A stretch of 64,000 nt of DNA from Mytilus edulis (Eukaryota > Mollusca > Bivalvia > Mytilida > Mytilidae): the NCBI RefSeq assembly GCF_963676685.1, contig NC_092357.1, positions 65,451,957-65,515,956 of the forward strand. The letters are read 5' to 3'. The notes beneath the pieces are model-generated. The model saw only the letters and a program-made list of their open reading frames with translations. It had not been told where the DNA came from and searched no databases. A program made the position numbers and the translations under genes. Shown in pieces: positions 24,575 to 37,023 of the stretch (positions are counted from its first letter, which is position 1; each line of letters opens with the position of its first letter).

Positions 24575-26405
24575 TGGAAATAAGAAATGTAAACAGACAA
24601 ATACACGTTAAGTTAGTGGTTATATGACTTCACGTGATATTGAAACTTAAGTAAAACTTAAGTGTAGCGTTAACTTTGTAACTAACAATTACATTTATAT
24701 TTTCGATTAAAAAGGTCTTAACAAAAATACCGAATTCAATTAGGTTAATTCAAAAAGGAGAAGTCCACAACACCTGACAAGACCAAATGTTCGACATGAC
24801 ACAATATCAGGATATGCACAGAAAAAAAGGAAAGAGAGTGCGCTTTTATTGATGTTGTTCATTTCAGTGTCACAATTATGCTACCAACTGGGAGCAAAAC
24901 ACGCTCAACTCATTGCAAGTTTAAGACGCCCCCAAGCACCGTTTTGAGCAGTGACCTTACTTAGAATCGAAGAATATAGCCATTTATAAATTTCAGTAGA
25001 ATTAATATGGCAAAGAAATCTAACAAGTAATGTCACGACATAACCGGGCAATCACACTGAAACGTGTGAGAAATAACAAAACAAATGTTGAGACAATCCA
25101 TGCCCATCTATATGTTACATAATTTGGGAGAAATAACGTATGTAAAGATTAAATATTTCAAGTAGAATATGTAAGATATAAAACCACAAACTTGTATTAA
25201 ATGAAAGTTGATTAATTGGTGATCCGTGTATAACATCCCTTTTGACTGATAATTGTTAATACTTCACAATTGTTTGAATACATTCTTAAATTGAAGGCAT
25301 TTACTGCATGTTCCTATGATACGAATTACCTGGTTAAGTGTATCCAACCAGTTCAATCTGATGTGTAAATAACGCTTTTCTGATCCGTCTTCCATAAATA
25401 ATTAAAGGTGGAAAATTTAAGAAAGAAATGGGGGCCAAGGATAGGTTGTGTGTGTCTTTTCAAGTTGTACAAGTGCCATAACTTTAGGAAGTAGCACAAA
25501 TAAGAGAAATTACCTCAAGAATGTATACGCCATTACATTTAAACACTAGAAGATCATACACCTCCAGCACGGGAAAACTTTCTACGGCCTTTACGCAGCA
25601 CGTGAAACAAACTTCGTTAATATAATAGAACGGAAAGTGTAAAGGGTATCCATCCATAACACAAAATACAAATGGCATTGATGTCTTTCGAAAAGAAAAA
25701 AAATGTTAGTTTGAGATTTATTTTGTATTCTTTTTATGAACCTTTTGTATTCGTGCTTAATGTCATTTTTCAAATATGTAAAGACCAAACGATAGAGAGA
25801 CTAGGATGTGCTATTGCTTATATTTGACATTAGAAAAGTTGAAAGCATTGCGATTGTCATAGACATAAGTGTTTAGTATTCCATCTGTGTCAATAGCACG
25901 TAAAAAATGCAAGAGATGAGACTGTTAAGTTTTCGTAGTGTCTCCATTCGCTTGATGTGTTGGAGCTTTTGATTTTGTCATTTGATTAGGGACTTTCTGT
26001 TTTCCATTCTGCCTATCATATATATCTGTTTCAAGCCCACTTTTTCATATATTTGATGATGTCATTATTATTTCATTTTCGAGAAGAAGGTTGAATTTAA
26101 AATTTATGTCTTTTTCTATCGCCATTTTCATGCTCCGACAACTAATTATGTCTTAAACGAAACTACATATATCATAATAATCAATAAGTATAACACTCTT
26201 CCGTTTTGAATTTTCCTTGGAGTTTGATATTTTTGTAATTTTACTTTTTCATTGTAGTACAAAGACAAGAAAAGCGTATTCACATAATAACATAAATAAC
26301 GATAAGAGATTTTGAGTCGAACGAGTTAAACTCAGAAAAGCTTATAAGTTTCTGTCCTAAGCCTGTATAACGATTAAAAAATGTTAAAACATAAAATATA
26401 CTTAC

Positions 26406-26414
26406 GATTCACCA
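26406..26414 (-). CDS. Microexon, 9 nt (TGGTGAATC), encodes VVN
   Basis: Minus strand GTTTTAG, then TGGTGAATC, then GTAAGT. With phase 1 it gives Val-Val-Asn-His, so the usual acidic first residue (D or E) is replaced by Val. It belongs to the type that follows A exons: the intron upstream of its acceptor is similar to those of 7876-7884 and 13941-13949. The lost acidic residue may weaken calcium binding or mark early decay. Confidence 0.65.
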
Positions 26415-26699
26415 CTAAAACAAAAGCAAATTGATTGTTGGATAATAATTTGGGAAAGAAGGCATTATACTTACCTATAAGCATAAGGACATGTTATCCA
26501 AAAGAAAAGTGCAATTTGCATTCGGATAACTGGTTTTTCAAATTTTTGGTATTGTTTTCTTTATATATCAGTTTTGTGCTTGTAAACCTTAACATGCTTA
26601 AGGTGGATGGGGCGTCTTCATTAAAATAAATAGATTTTTTTTATTATTTGTCAAAATGAAGTTTTTATCATGCTTTTTTTAACAAGTCTTATCTATTTC

Positions 26700-26800
26700 A
26701 CCTTTTTCGCAATGTAATTCTGTATAACTCTGTAGACAAGTATATAAAAAACTTGCAACACTGTGCAAGACACACTCTATGCTCAATGTACCGTGAATAT
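26700..26800 (-). pseudogene. Decayed EGF exon
   Basis: Aligned to the type A exon, this stretch keeps blocks such as GTGTGTCTTGCACAG (against GTGTGTCATAACAGC), ATACTTGTCTACAGAGTTAT (against GTACTTGTCAACAGGGTTAT) and AAGGTGAAATA (against AAGGTAAAATA). Several cysteine codons are lost, the donor GT remains but the acceptor side dissolves into a GT/AT microsatellite, and the reading ends in TGA. It is a dead duplicate of an EGF exon. Confidence 0.7.
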
Positions 26801-26810
26801 ATATATGTGA

Positions 26811-26848
26811 GTGTGTGTTGGTGTGTGTGTGTGTGTGTGTGTGTGCTG
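26811..26848. repeat. (GT)n microsatellite
   Basis: A GT-rich tract with about 14 consecutive GT units adjoins the acceptor side of the decayed EGF exon and may have replaced its first bases. Confidence 0.9.
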
Positions 26849-26952
26849 ACTATCATTTTCTTCCCTCAAAGATGAAAGCGATAAATAAAAAGGCCTTTGA
26901 CTAGTTTAGTAATACCCTGTATGTATACGTCAACGATTCTTATTTATTTTAC

Positions 26953-27057
26953 CTTGGTCACAAGATAATCCTTTATAACCCTGTTGACAAGTACATGAAA
27001 ATCCTGTACGGCTGTTATGACACACACCACGGCCATGACATGGGTCTGGTTTACAAT
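26953..27057 (-). CDS. EGF-like exon 2 (type A, 105 nt)
   Basis: Six-cysteine EGF domain: CKPDPCHGRGVC, then NSRTGFSCTC, QQGYKGLSC and DQ. The spacing C-x-N-x4-F-x-C-x-C between cysteines 3 and 5 matches the hydroxylation/calcium-type EGF pattern. Donor CAAG|GTAAAA, acceptor TATATAG. Exon and flanking intron are nearly identical to the copy at 21441-21545 (same bases for about 60 nt upstream of the acceptor), which indicates recent duplication. A decayed EGF exon lies about 150 nt downstream in the gene direction. Confidence 0.92.
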
Positions 27058-30000
27058 CTATATAGAAAACGATGAAATCAAATAGATATTACACTGATCT
27101 GCCAGTTTTCGTCATAATATTTAGTGCCCCTATTTACATGACGATAAATCTAATTAAAAAAAATTATGCCACTAGCTAGATACAACTACACACATTCTTA
27201 CATACATCGATAGAAATATTCTTTGTTTCTTTGATTTTTAATAAAACTTGTGAAAATACATTATACTTTATTAGGCACAAAGTATGAAATTACATAACTC
27301 TTGAATAATTGTTCGAATTATAAGGACATAACTTATACATGTATTAGATGCAACACGTCTTCTGTCGGTTGAAAGTTTTTGTCTATCAGCATAAATCATG
27401 GGACCGTGACTTCATCATCATTTTTTTTTTCATTATTTACTCATTACAAATGCAAGTTAGAATTAAATTATAAAATGCATAAGGAATGTAATATGTTGCT
27501 GTCTTTCCGAATAACTAAAATGTGGTGCACACTATTACATAAGCAGCAATGCTGGACAGAAAAAATGTTACAGTCATTCCTTACATAAAACAATATTATC
27601 ACTATCGATTAGGTTACCTAAGCAATTATTATTCATATAATAACAATTTTGACTTAAGGACTAGAAAACAGAATCAATATTTTTCGATTCTAATAAAATA
27701 ATTTGGCTATTTTATCCCCCAGCCCTAAACTTTCTAGGTTTAAATACGTATCTACAAATGTATAAATAGTAATATATAATTTACTATTTTAATCTAAAAC
27801 AATGAATTACAATCTGTCATGGATAGCCAAATATTTTGAACAACAACATGTGGTGAGTTATTGTAATTCCAATCTAGTACATCTACATGATTAAATATAT
27901 TTGTTATTTACTACTGGAAAATGAAGCCACTACTTTATTATCGTCGAAACAAAAGTTTTAAAAACAGATTTGGTCAAATTTATAAAAAAAAAAGACGATG
28001 TGGTATGATTGCCAATGAGACAACTCTCAACAAGAGACCTAATGACACAAAACATAAACAGCTTTGGGTCACCGTACGACTTTCAACAATGAGCAAAGCC
28101 AATACCGCATAGTCAGCTATAAACGACTACCTTCTATTGTAATTTTGTCATCAATTTGAAATTGCCCTAATAATACCATAGAACTCCATATAATTGGTAT
28201 TGATATTATACACTCTTAAAAAACCAGGTTGTGGGTGCTATTTCTTCTCTTCATAGGATTGGCAAAGTATTGCCCTGATTTTTCCGGCCTTGGCAATACT
28301 CCCGAAAATAGGAAGAACTAGGGATCACTTGAAAATACGATATTCCAAGCTTATTCATATTCTAAAAAGTCGTTGTCTCGTTGCTAAAATTATACATTTT
28401 TACAAATTAAAATTGAGAGTAATTTCAAGTGAACAAATCAATTTCTATCTTTTCTCAAATATTTATAATGAACAGAACAAAAGTTTTCAACATTTATGGA
28501 TACTCTGTTTATTTTTTCATTCTGCTTGAACAAATCCAAATGTGCAAAAAATACATTATAAAATTCTACACAATGATTTTGTTAAAAAAAAAACTATGAT
28601 TACATTTCATCAATCTTGAAAAAAATCAAGGTTTTTTTTTAAATAAACAAATTAATCATGATTACCCGGAAAAGTGTTTGTACATATTTTATTGCTTTGC
28701 TTATATTTGAACATAAATGCGAAATTGAACAGCTTAAGTTCTTTGTAGAAATCGATTTTCAAGATAAACGGGGTTTGTTTTACGTTTAAATGCCGCAATT
28801 TTAAAAAGAAAATAGTACGTGAAAGTAAAAAATAATAGATAGCTCTCTTCTTATTTCTTAAAAAAATGTCAAAAGTATATACAATCTGTAGTTCATTTTT
28901 AGTATGTTTAGGGATATTTTAATATCTAGAAACGATTGGATAAAATATGTTTCAGTAAGCCTATGTTTATTTGGTTCACAAACGTGGGAATATTTACAAC
29001 ATTTTCAAATAGTTTTGATATTTTCCATTAGAAATCTTATGTTCCACTCAAGATGTTTACATTGGTTAATTAGTTATTTCTTTGATATTTGTTTTATGCA
29101 TTTTCTACCCTTTTTAGGTAAAACGTTATAATATAATCAATAACAAGCCATAAGTTTTCCCAGTCTTATCACTTTAGATACCAGTAAAGTTGTCGAATCC
29201 ATAAAAACTTTGAAAACTAATGCTTTATAGTAAAGAAATATACAATTTTTCTGTTTTTTGAAAAACCTATCGAAATTTCAAGTCCTGACTGCTTCGTATT
29301 TTTTTAAGCCTTTTTTAGCTTTTTACCTCCCTTTCATTCCAGCTTGACTGATAAGTCTTTTGTCTGGTGTTTAAAATGTATATCCTTATATGCGTGTATC
29401 TTTGAAAGGTTTGTTATTTTTTACAATTTGACTGAGTTTGTATTTGCATTGTTTGTAACGCATATTGAATAAGATATTTTGGAGACGCTTATCCTATAGA
29501 CGCATCCGGTACCGCTATATGTTGCTCAATAAAAGTGAAAATCGACAATATGGAAAAGGAATTAAAATATTGTATAACATATATTTTTGTACCTGTTCCT
29601 CCTTGTAAATAAAGGCAACAGTAGTATACGGCTGTTATAAATCCGGGTTACAAACTAAAACCGAGGGAAACACTTTAAGAGGAAAACAAAGAAACAACAG
29701 TAACACTGATATTCGACAAAAACAAACGTCAAAATACATAGACACAAACTATTTGTTAACAATTACCATATTCCTGACTTGGTACAGGACATTTAAAAAA
29801 TGGTGGGTTGTAAAAAGAGGCTTAAGATACTTTTAAAAAGGACAATTCGTAATTCTAGAAAGGATAGCAGAATCAGCAAATATTTAGATATAGATTCATT
29901 AATTTTGAATAGTTTTTACAATCATTCATTAAAATTACATTATTATTTATGTTACAGAACAATAGATCTCTTTATGTAAATACTAACATCCACGTCATTT

Positions 30001-31178
30001 GAACTCTGATATATAATTGTCAATCATACCATATCTCCTAAATAGCATTTGATAACTTATCATTATCGAATATCTGTTTTAAGGATGTACGTAGGTGCGG
30101 TTAGGTGAAAATTAATAAATTGAGAATTTAAAATTAATACTATAAGCTGGTAGAGTATACATTAAGGATAAAAATAAGCTAAAAATATTGATAGCTCATA
30201 TACCTCCTTTTCGCGATATTTGAGATTTAAAATGCGGCGGGAAAAGGCTGACTCGTACTTTTACCTTATAATTGCATTGGTATTATTTGGGTCTCAAAAC
30301 AAAAGAAAGAAAATCAAGAATCTTCTAAAATTTTGGTAAATGACCTTTCATGAGCTATCAAAACTTGTCATATTCATTCAATAAACAACTTTTTTTGGCT
30401 AATTTGGAAGCAGAAAAATATTCATGTTTTATATCAAAATCTTTCGTTTTGTCTTGAGGTATCATAGATATGTTCATTTTTTGTACATTCACTTTTTAAA
30501 CATTTTGATTTATTCGAGAAAAATCGAGAGCATATCAGATTCGTAAGGTGGATGTTTTTTTCAACAAACACTTGATTTTGGAATGTCAGCTGTGCACTTT
30601 TTTTTCGCTTTATCTAAATTGGAAAAAAAATACCAAAACATCAAACACGCAGGTATATTAAAAATGTCAATAAAATCTGACAAAAACAATCTTTAGACTT
30701 TCTCAACCAACGGAACAAATGTAAAAGAACTGACCTATTTTTGACGTGGTAAACGCATTTGGTATTATCCGGAGAAAATAGTGGGTTACACCTGGTTTCT
30801 CAAGTGGTTCGACCGTTATGAAATATCTGTTTAACAGATGAAAACAGATATGTTCCAATTGTCGTTACCACAATTCATTCATCTTTTCCTTGAATATGGC
30901 ATCATCCAAACTGACTTATCGCCTTATTTGTATTTAAATTAGTAAATGACGGATGGCACATTTAGAGCAATATGTGCATATCCTATCGTAGCATCTAAGA
31001 AATCCAACGTGTTTTAGTTGTTTTAAGTTCTTCGATCTTTGGTTTTCTTTTTTGTGTTTTTGAGACTTTTGATTTGTGATCTGTTTAACTGTTTGCTGTT
31101 CAACCGCCGAGCTGTAGCTTTCTATGTTTTTAAATTTGAAATAAGTCTCGAGATTAAATAAATCTCAACATCACTTAC
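27058..31178. other. Intron of the multi-EGF gene
   Basis: Contains R5 (27985-28130, minus), R1 (29605-29820) and a probable Penelope-like scrap near 30800-30900. Plus-strand open frames of 60-80 codons show no recognisable domain. Confidence 0.5.
29605..29820 (+). repeat. Dispersed repeat R1, shortened copy
   Basis: Starts AAAGGCAACAGTAGTATACG and ends at GGTACAGGACATTT..TGGTGGGTTG; an internal part present in the long copy is missing. Confidence 0.75.
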
Positions 31179-31187
31179 GATTAACAT
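31179..31187 (-). CDS. Microexon, 9 nt (ATGTTAATC), encodes DVN
   Basis: The minus strand reads CTTTTCAG, then ATGTTAATC, then GTAAGTG. Both splice sites match consensus and the acceptor has a purine-free tract. In phase 1 it gives Asp-Val-Asn and the first base of a His codon, so the junction reads Q-D-V-N-H-C before the first cysteine of the next EGF. Six sibling microexons of the same length and phase support it. Confidence 0.75.
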
Positions 31188-31696
31188 CTGAAAAGAAAAA
31201 AAACATATTCAATAAAAGTTTTCGGAAATAAATTATCCAGGGCACATAGATTAGTTGACACAAATAAATAATAATCGAAAAGTTCATGACTTCAGTATGA
31301 GTTGCCTTCTTTATACCACTCGGTTCGTCTCAAAACATTAACAATAGAGAATTATTGAAGATTATAATTCAGATAAATCATTTCATAAATCTCTATATTG
31401 CGATTTTTTGTGTGCGATGCAAATAGTCTTCAAACATGAAATCGATGCGTTCTGTTCATTTAGGCAACATTATCTGGTCGCAAACTATCAATCATCTATC
31501 AAGTTGAATAATATAGCACAGCCTATACATCACATATATTTCTACTGTAACCAGTCACATTAACCTACTTTAGATATCTTGATGTGTGCTTATCTGTTCA
31601 TAGCTTCGTAAATCTATATGAGACACAGGAATACATTGCCAGGCAAACTTAGTTTTCTAGAACTGCTAAACATCGATAAAAAGTTGTTTTACTCGC
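31188..31696. other. Intron of the multi-EGF gene (GC donor side of EGF exon 1)
   Basis: Begins with GC on the minus strand and ends with CTTTTCAG before the DVN microexon. No repeat recognised. Confidence 0.5.
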
Positions 31697-31804
31697 CTTG
31701 TCCGCATGAATGGCCTGTATATCCCGGTTGACAAGTACAATAATAACTGTCATCCGTGTTAATACCGCATGTTCCGTGTCCATTGCATGGATCAGGTGCA
31801 CAAT
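31697..31804 (-). CDS. EGF-like exon 1 (108 nt)
   Basis: One EGF domain with six cysteines in the order CAPDPC, GHGTC, YYCTC, GHSC. It is one codon longer than the other EGF exons because of an extra residue in the C3-C4 loop (CGINTDDSYYC). The acceptor is a standard AG. The donor is TGCGGACAAG|GCGAGT, i.e. GC instead of GT, at the position where the paralogous exons have CAAG|GTAAAA. The exon therefore appears to use a GC-AG intron. It is the most divergent EGF of the array and the closest to the N-terminus. Confidence 0.85.
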
Positions 31805-32782
31805 CTACAAGATAATCAGTGTGTTCTTGAGCGAATATGGTATTTGACGATTCAGTACCAGTACATGTAACACCCTATTTGTTTGTTTCAATTTATCGAC
31901 AGATTGTTAAATTAATGTCTAAAATAAGAAAATGCTTGACAATTTTCCCAAGCCCACAGGGACATGGTGCAACAACTATTTTTTACATTACGACATCCAA
32001 CAATGATAAAAACTCCTAATGTATAGTCAGTTATAAACAACTCCAGGCTTGAATTATCAGGTTTGAACTAAGCAAAAATGATCTGACTGTTCAGTAGTTG
32101 TCATTTACTTCACGTACATATCCAAATTAACAGAATTGTCTGAATAGCTATTGAAAATAAATTAATTGATACAAGCAAACAGGTCGTATCAATCGTGATA
32201 GTGATAAATTAAAAACTGCAGTTATTTCGAATTCAGTCGCTCAATACTTATTTTTATTTGTATTTTTGTGATTTTACTTTTTTAATACATTTTACATAGT
32301 TAGCAGGACAACCAAACAATTAAGATATTTTAACTCCAAACGATGAGGTTATCGGTATGTTATTGTATGCAAGAAATGAAATTTTGGCCATCGGGGACCT
32401 GATGATATATTTAAGTTTGAAAGCGTCCATATGTTCAAATATCAGGGGAAAGATTATGATATGAAGCAGTTCTCCTAGTTTGAGAACTAGTAAATACTAG
32501 CACATTGTGTAACAGGATATCATTAACTCATCTGAAAGTGACATCAATCTATCAAAATACGGATTTAATAAACAGTGATTAACACTTAACCCCAAAACTG
32601 TACACATCTTCTCAAATTTTTTTGGGGAAATAATAACTTTACATAAGTTTAAAAGTCGCCACTTACAATTTGTCTTGTGAAATTATTATTTGGTTGCATC
32701 ACATACATGTTGTTCTTCACAAGGCATGTAAAGGCCACAACATCAGGTGCTAGCTAAATCAATATGATCATCAACTACTTAC
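31805..32782. other. Intron between exon 3 and EGF exon 1
   Basis: AT-rich; nothing recognised. Confidence 0.45.
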
Positions 32783-32830
32783 TATAATGGAACCCAAATC
32801 CCCATCCACGTTTCTGTTGTGTATCTTCAT
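32783..32830 (-). CDS. Exon 3: 48-nt exon with dibasic KR and aromatic-rich stretch
   Basis: Acceptor TTTGTAG and donor GTAAGT bound 48 nt in phase 1-1. Joined to its neighbours it reads NEDTQQKRGWGFGFHY and then Asn-Cys into the first EGF exon. The acidic start and Lys-Arg followed by a Gly/aromatic run could be an exposed linker or a proprotein cleavage site; this is inference. The opposite-frame reading would also be open but would not match the phase of both neighbours. Confidence 0.6.
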
Positions 32831-35734
32831 CTACAAAATGAATACCTGTGTTTTGATAATGATAGTTTTGCTTTCCATGACATAATGCCAAGAATGCGGA
32901 AATATTTATTTTGGCCAGTCTTAGGTCAGTGAAGGTGGTGACGTTTTGTTTAAACTTGATATTTAAAGAGTTTGAAGTGCCAAATTCAATTATAAAGTTA
33001 GATGAAGGTCACAAGATCCAACCAGTCAGATTGTTGTTGCTGTAATTTTACAGGTATAATGAATAATTTAATTTACGTGTTTGTCCAAATTGTTATGAAG
33101 TAAGTAAGTCTTAAACAATGAGTAATTACGGTCAATCTTATTTGGTTACTAGTAGTAGAAGTATGGAAATATGTTCATATTCAATTGAAGATATTAATAT
33201 ACAAGTAATCTTTATTCCTTTATCAAATTCATCAGCAGTATACTTACTACTCTGACAAGTTGCTTAACGATTACTTTGTTTGTAGAGGTATGTTTATCGA
33301 TTACTGTAAGAAGAAGGTTTGTTTTAGACTCATGAGATTGAATATAAAAAGGAAGATGTACTATGATTGCTAATGAGACAACTCTCCACGAGAGACATAT
33401 TGACACGGACATTATCAACTATAGACCATCGTACGGTCTCCAACAATAAGTAAAACCCATACCGAAGAGTCAGCTATCGGAAATCAGAAGTGTCAAACAA
33501 TTCAAACTAGAAAAACAAACAGCATTACTTATTTACAAAATAATGAATGAAAACCAAATATTTTTACACTACAACAAATTACAACCCCTGAATTACAGGC
33601 TCCATACATTGGATAGGAACATACAGAATCTGGCGGTGTTTATCTAGCTTGTTGACAAAAACCCTCCCCTAGCCTTGGACAGTTGTGTAACGGTACAACA
33701 TAAGAACAAATTATGCAAAACAATAAACGAAAAACAAATCTGAAAAACAGCCAAACAACGACAACAACTCATTTCATTTGGACATGCTTTAACATTTGAG
33801 ACATTGCAACATTTTCATATTTTTTAAATTAATCAATGACACAATAATTCCCAAATTTTGGTTAAAGAGCAAATTGTCGAATCGTGAATCACAACAATAC
33901 AATTATGCATTCACTGATTAATTCATAATTATAATTTTTGATGTGCGCCACTGAACGACCAGATTGTGTGCTCTGAACACACTGTATGATAAATGAGTTG
34001 TTATTTGAACTGATTAAACCTTTCACGATGCTAAATTCATATGCAAACTTCATAAATTAAAATGCATTGTTTAAACTTGGAATAAGATATCCTTGCCGCG
34101 GAAGAACTTTAAGTGAATCTGCATTTGGGATATATATCAAAGACAAATATCTCAGTTGTCACAAGTGGATATAAATCAATATTCAAAAACATTATATTGC
34201 CAAATGTATACGAGGTTCCACTATATCCTTTTTAAAGAACTATTCCCTTAAGATTCAAAGAAGGCCTACAAACATATTGAAGGGTGACGTACTCTACGTC
34301 ATTGTAGTAATATCGATCTAATTGCGATTCTTAGAAATGACTTAGAGTCATCAAGCGCGATCACTTCAATTTTGCTACAATATCGTTCGATTGCCTTCAC
34401 TTAACACCATTATATTAGTTGATTTTATTGTCAACTAGAAGGTCTTTAGAGCCTGTTTTGTTGATGTAGTATTGCTGCTGAATGTTGTGTTACTATCTCA
34501 TATAGTTTATGCAAAGTATTTTCGTAAAAAACCTGTTTCACGATCAATAAATTCTATACGAAGTAAGCTTACAAATATGTCTTATTTTTTATTAATTTGT
34601 AGATTCTGTATTTACTATTTACAGTGTCTAAATTCCATCTTAAAGTCGTTATTCCTAGAGAGAAAAAATCCTATAAAGAGTCAACAGAAAAATTCGGCCA
34701 AGCTAATTTTTCGTTAGATCTTGTCTAAAATGAAAATTTTGGGCTTTTTAACAACTTTGATTTTTCGACTGTGGTTTCATAAAAAAAAATGTATAAAACA
34801 GTACTCCATCATCATTCAAGGACAATAATGCATAGAAGAAGTCTGCCGACAATTTCTATTTTGCTGGAAATCTAGCAGTGCTGAAAATATTAACATTGGA
34901 CTTTTGCAACAGACATTATAGTTTAATGATAATAAGTGAACAGTAAAACAATCGTAAAAATCGTCATTTAACGGCTATAAAGTTTCTAAGGAGTCGAGGT
35001 TGAGGTTTTGAAAGATTTGATCTTGTCTTGCTTTTTAAAATTTTTCCCTATGTATCACTAGATGATGGGGCAAAATGAAAAGAGTATAAGTTAACTCCTA
35101 AAGAGGATCGTTTGACAAATTTTCTACAATGGACTCAAGGAAAAAAAGAAACCTTTTGCTTTTGTCATATTTTCTCTATATTTACCGGTTTTCTAAAAGA
35201 TCCCTGATAAAACTTTCCTTTTACACCTTTGTACTATTGATATTCTTGGTGGCCGTGTTGATTCACAGGCATGATCATCATAGAGGACGGGAATACTTTC
35301 AAGGGAAGAACGACAGATGACGAACGCACAAAAAACTACAAACATTTAGAAAGAATCGACCTAAGAGTACTCACAGTTTTTTATGAAAGCTAGCTGATGG
35401 TCAGTTACAACGAATACACACATATTATTGTCGGTTTGATATTCCAACATACTTTTGATATTTTCATGGAAATCAACACACCAGCTTGACATTGAAAGCG
35501 TCTTCTATGATGCATGCGTCACCGGCAAAGCAAATCCAAACTTAATTGTTGTAGAAAAACATGCATAATTTTAAACACAACTTGGTTTACTATCAAGGTA
35601 TTCCGATATATTAAAGTATAAGTTTAATAATGCCGTCAAAGCCGTTTAATTTCGTGTTTCAGAGTTTAAATAATCTAAGATATGTTCTTTAAGGTCAAAA
35701 GAAAGAAAAAAAGAATGGCTTTATTATAACTCAC
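32831..35734. other. Intron between exons 2 and 3
   Basis: Contains an R5 copy in minus orientation (33345-33475). The remaining sequence shows no coding exon that I can support. Confidence 0.45.
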
Positions 35735-35792
35735 TACAGCAGTTGTCTGTGCAGTGCCCGTCATTTCTTTTTATCCATATCTGTATCGACTC
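35735..35792 (-). CDS. Exon 2: 58-nt phase-adapter exon
   Basis: Acceptor ATTCCAG and donor GTGAGT flank 58 nt that are open in phase 0 and leave in phase 1. The peptide is ESIQIWIKRNDGHCTDNCC plus one base. It adds three cysteines, two adjacent, to the N-terminal domain begun in exon 1. The length of 19 codons plus one base is exactly what is needed to join the phase 0 exon 1 to the phase 1 exon 3, which is the best evidence that it is real. No domain match is recognised. Confidence 0.6.
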
Positions 35793-36792
35793 CTGGAATG
35801 TATAGTTACAATTAATTTACAATACATGGAAGAGAACATTAATGGTGCATCTTTCTAAGACTCCTTACAAAAAAAAATGATAATTTTTAAGGTTTTTCTT
35901 GTGGTATAACACATCGAGGATATATAATTATATATGTTTATCCCATTTTACCGATCATATTAAAAAAAAAGGACGAAGGAGCCAAATGGAACATTCAAAC
36001 TTATAAGTCGAAACAAAACGGACAACGCCATGACTAAAAATTACACAAAACACAACATAGAAAACCAAAGATTGGGCAACATGAACCTCACCACACACTT
36101 GGGGTGATCTCAGGTGCTCCGAAAAGGTAAATGAATACTGCTCCTAATCTGTCATCCATCGTATAGATCATGTTAGCACAAACCCGGTGATAAGTCTAAA
36201 TCAATTAATTCTGGGAAAATAACGACAATTGGGACATATCCATTGTCATTTGTGAAACGGATATTTCATAATGGTTAACCACCCCCTGATGGTATCTGCA
36301 AAATTAAGGAAGGGGCGATTTCAACTTCACCACTAGGAAATCTTTGTTTAAAAGCTTCCTTGTGAGCAGCAACTCATTATCAAGGAAATCTTCATAGGCA
36401 ATACAAGTTCAATCAAATTCAATTATCAGTAACATTGACATATTTTTGGAATAACATAAATCAGGCGGTTAGTTTACCCGTTTGAATTGATTTACATATG
36501 TCTAATCGAGATCTTTTATATGTCGCTATGAGGCAAAAGGAGAAGCTTTTGTTGAAGGCTGTTCTGTGATCTATAGTTGCTATCTACAACGTCATTTGGT
36601 CTCTGATGGAAATTTGTCTTAATGACAATCAATCCACATCTTCTTATTTTTATGTCTAAATCAACATTAAAACATCAAAATAATTTTGATAACTTTTAAG
36701 ATATTATGATTACGTGTTACTTAGTAACATAAGAAAGCAGGTTGAAAAAGCATTGTTTCATGAATAAATAAGAAAAGTATTTAATAACTTAC
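35793..36792. other. Intron between exons 1 and 2
   Basis: Contains a Penelope-like remnant in minus orientation (35965-36420) and an R5 copy (36540-36650). Confidence 0.5.
35965..36420 (-). mobile_element. Penelope-like element remnant
   Basis: Carries the family tail (GGTGATCTCAGGTGCTCCGA) followed by the region matching the end of the reverse transcriptase reading at 17480-17680 (CTTCCTTGTGAGCAGCA, GATTTCAACTTCACCA). Broken frames. Confidence 0.75.
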
Positions 36793-37023
36793 CTCAGAAT
36801 CCCAGTCAGTAGGCCTGACGCTTATAAAATAGTGACCATTTACGGTTGAGTTTAGACCAGTAAACTCATATAGCTGTACAGTATTCAGGCAACCAGGTTT
36901 CATGTCATTGAATGTCAAATACTCAATGCAGTCAGTGGACACATTCGGTACAAATATACATGGATTATGCTTCGCCTTTACGCTAACAAATATGATTACT
37001 AAGAAGTTGAAAACAAAGCTCAT
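36793..37023 (-). CDS. Exon 1: signal peptide and Cys-containing N-terminal domain
   Basis: It encodes 77 residues beginning MSFVFNFLVIIFVSVKA, a typical signal peptide with a hydrophobic core and likely cleavage after the Ala-Lys region. The mature part has three cysteines (motifs NPCIFVP, TDCIEY, PGCLNT) and an N-glycosylation-type NST. The exon ends in ...DWDSE followed by a strong donor (GAG|GTAAGT). The frame is open 16 codons further upstream, but the inner ATG was chosen because it puts the hydrophobic segment at the very N-terminus. No known domain is recognised. It ends in phase 0, unlike the EGF exons, and exon 2 repairs this. Upstream promoter and 5' UTR are not identified. Confidence 0.7.

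Larger units (their letters stand above)
21546..26405. other. Intron of the multi-EGF gene with Penelope-like tail
   Basis: Contains the probable dead microexon (24561-24574), a Penelope-like remnant (23700-24160) and an R1-related piece near 25950-26250. No intact type B EGF exon was found although the unit model predicts one. Confidence 0.5.

Noticed and set aside
19264-26405. Expected type B EGF exons
   Set aside because: Searched by eye for the CCAGAATGACTATT and CATTACATGGATC words of type B exons; none found, so no feature is reported.
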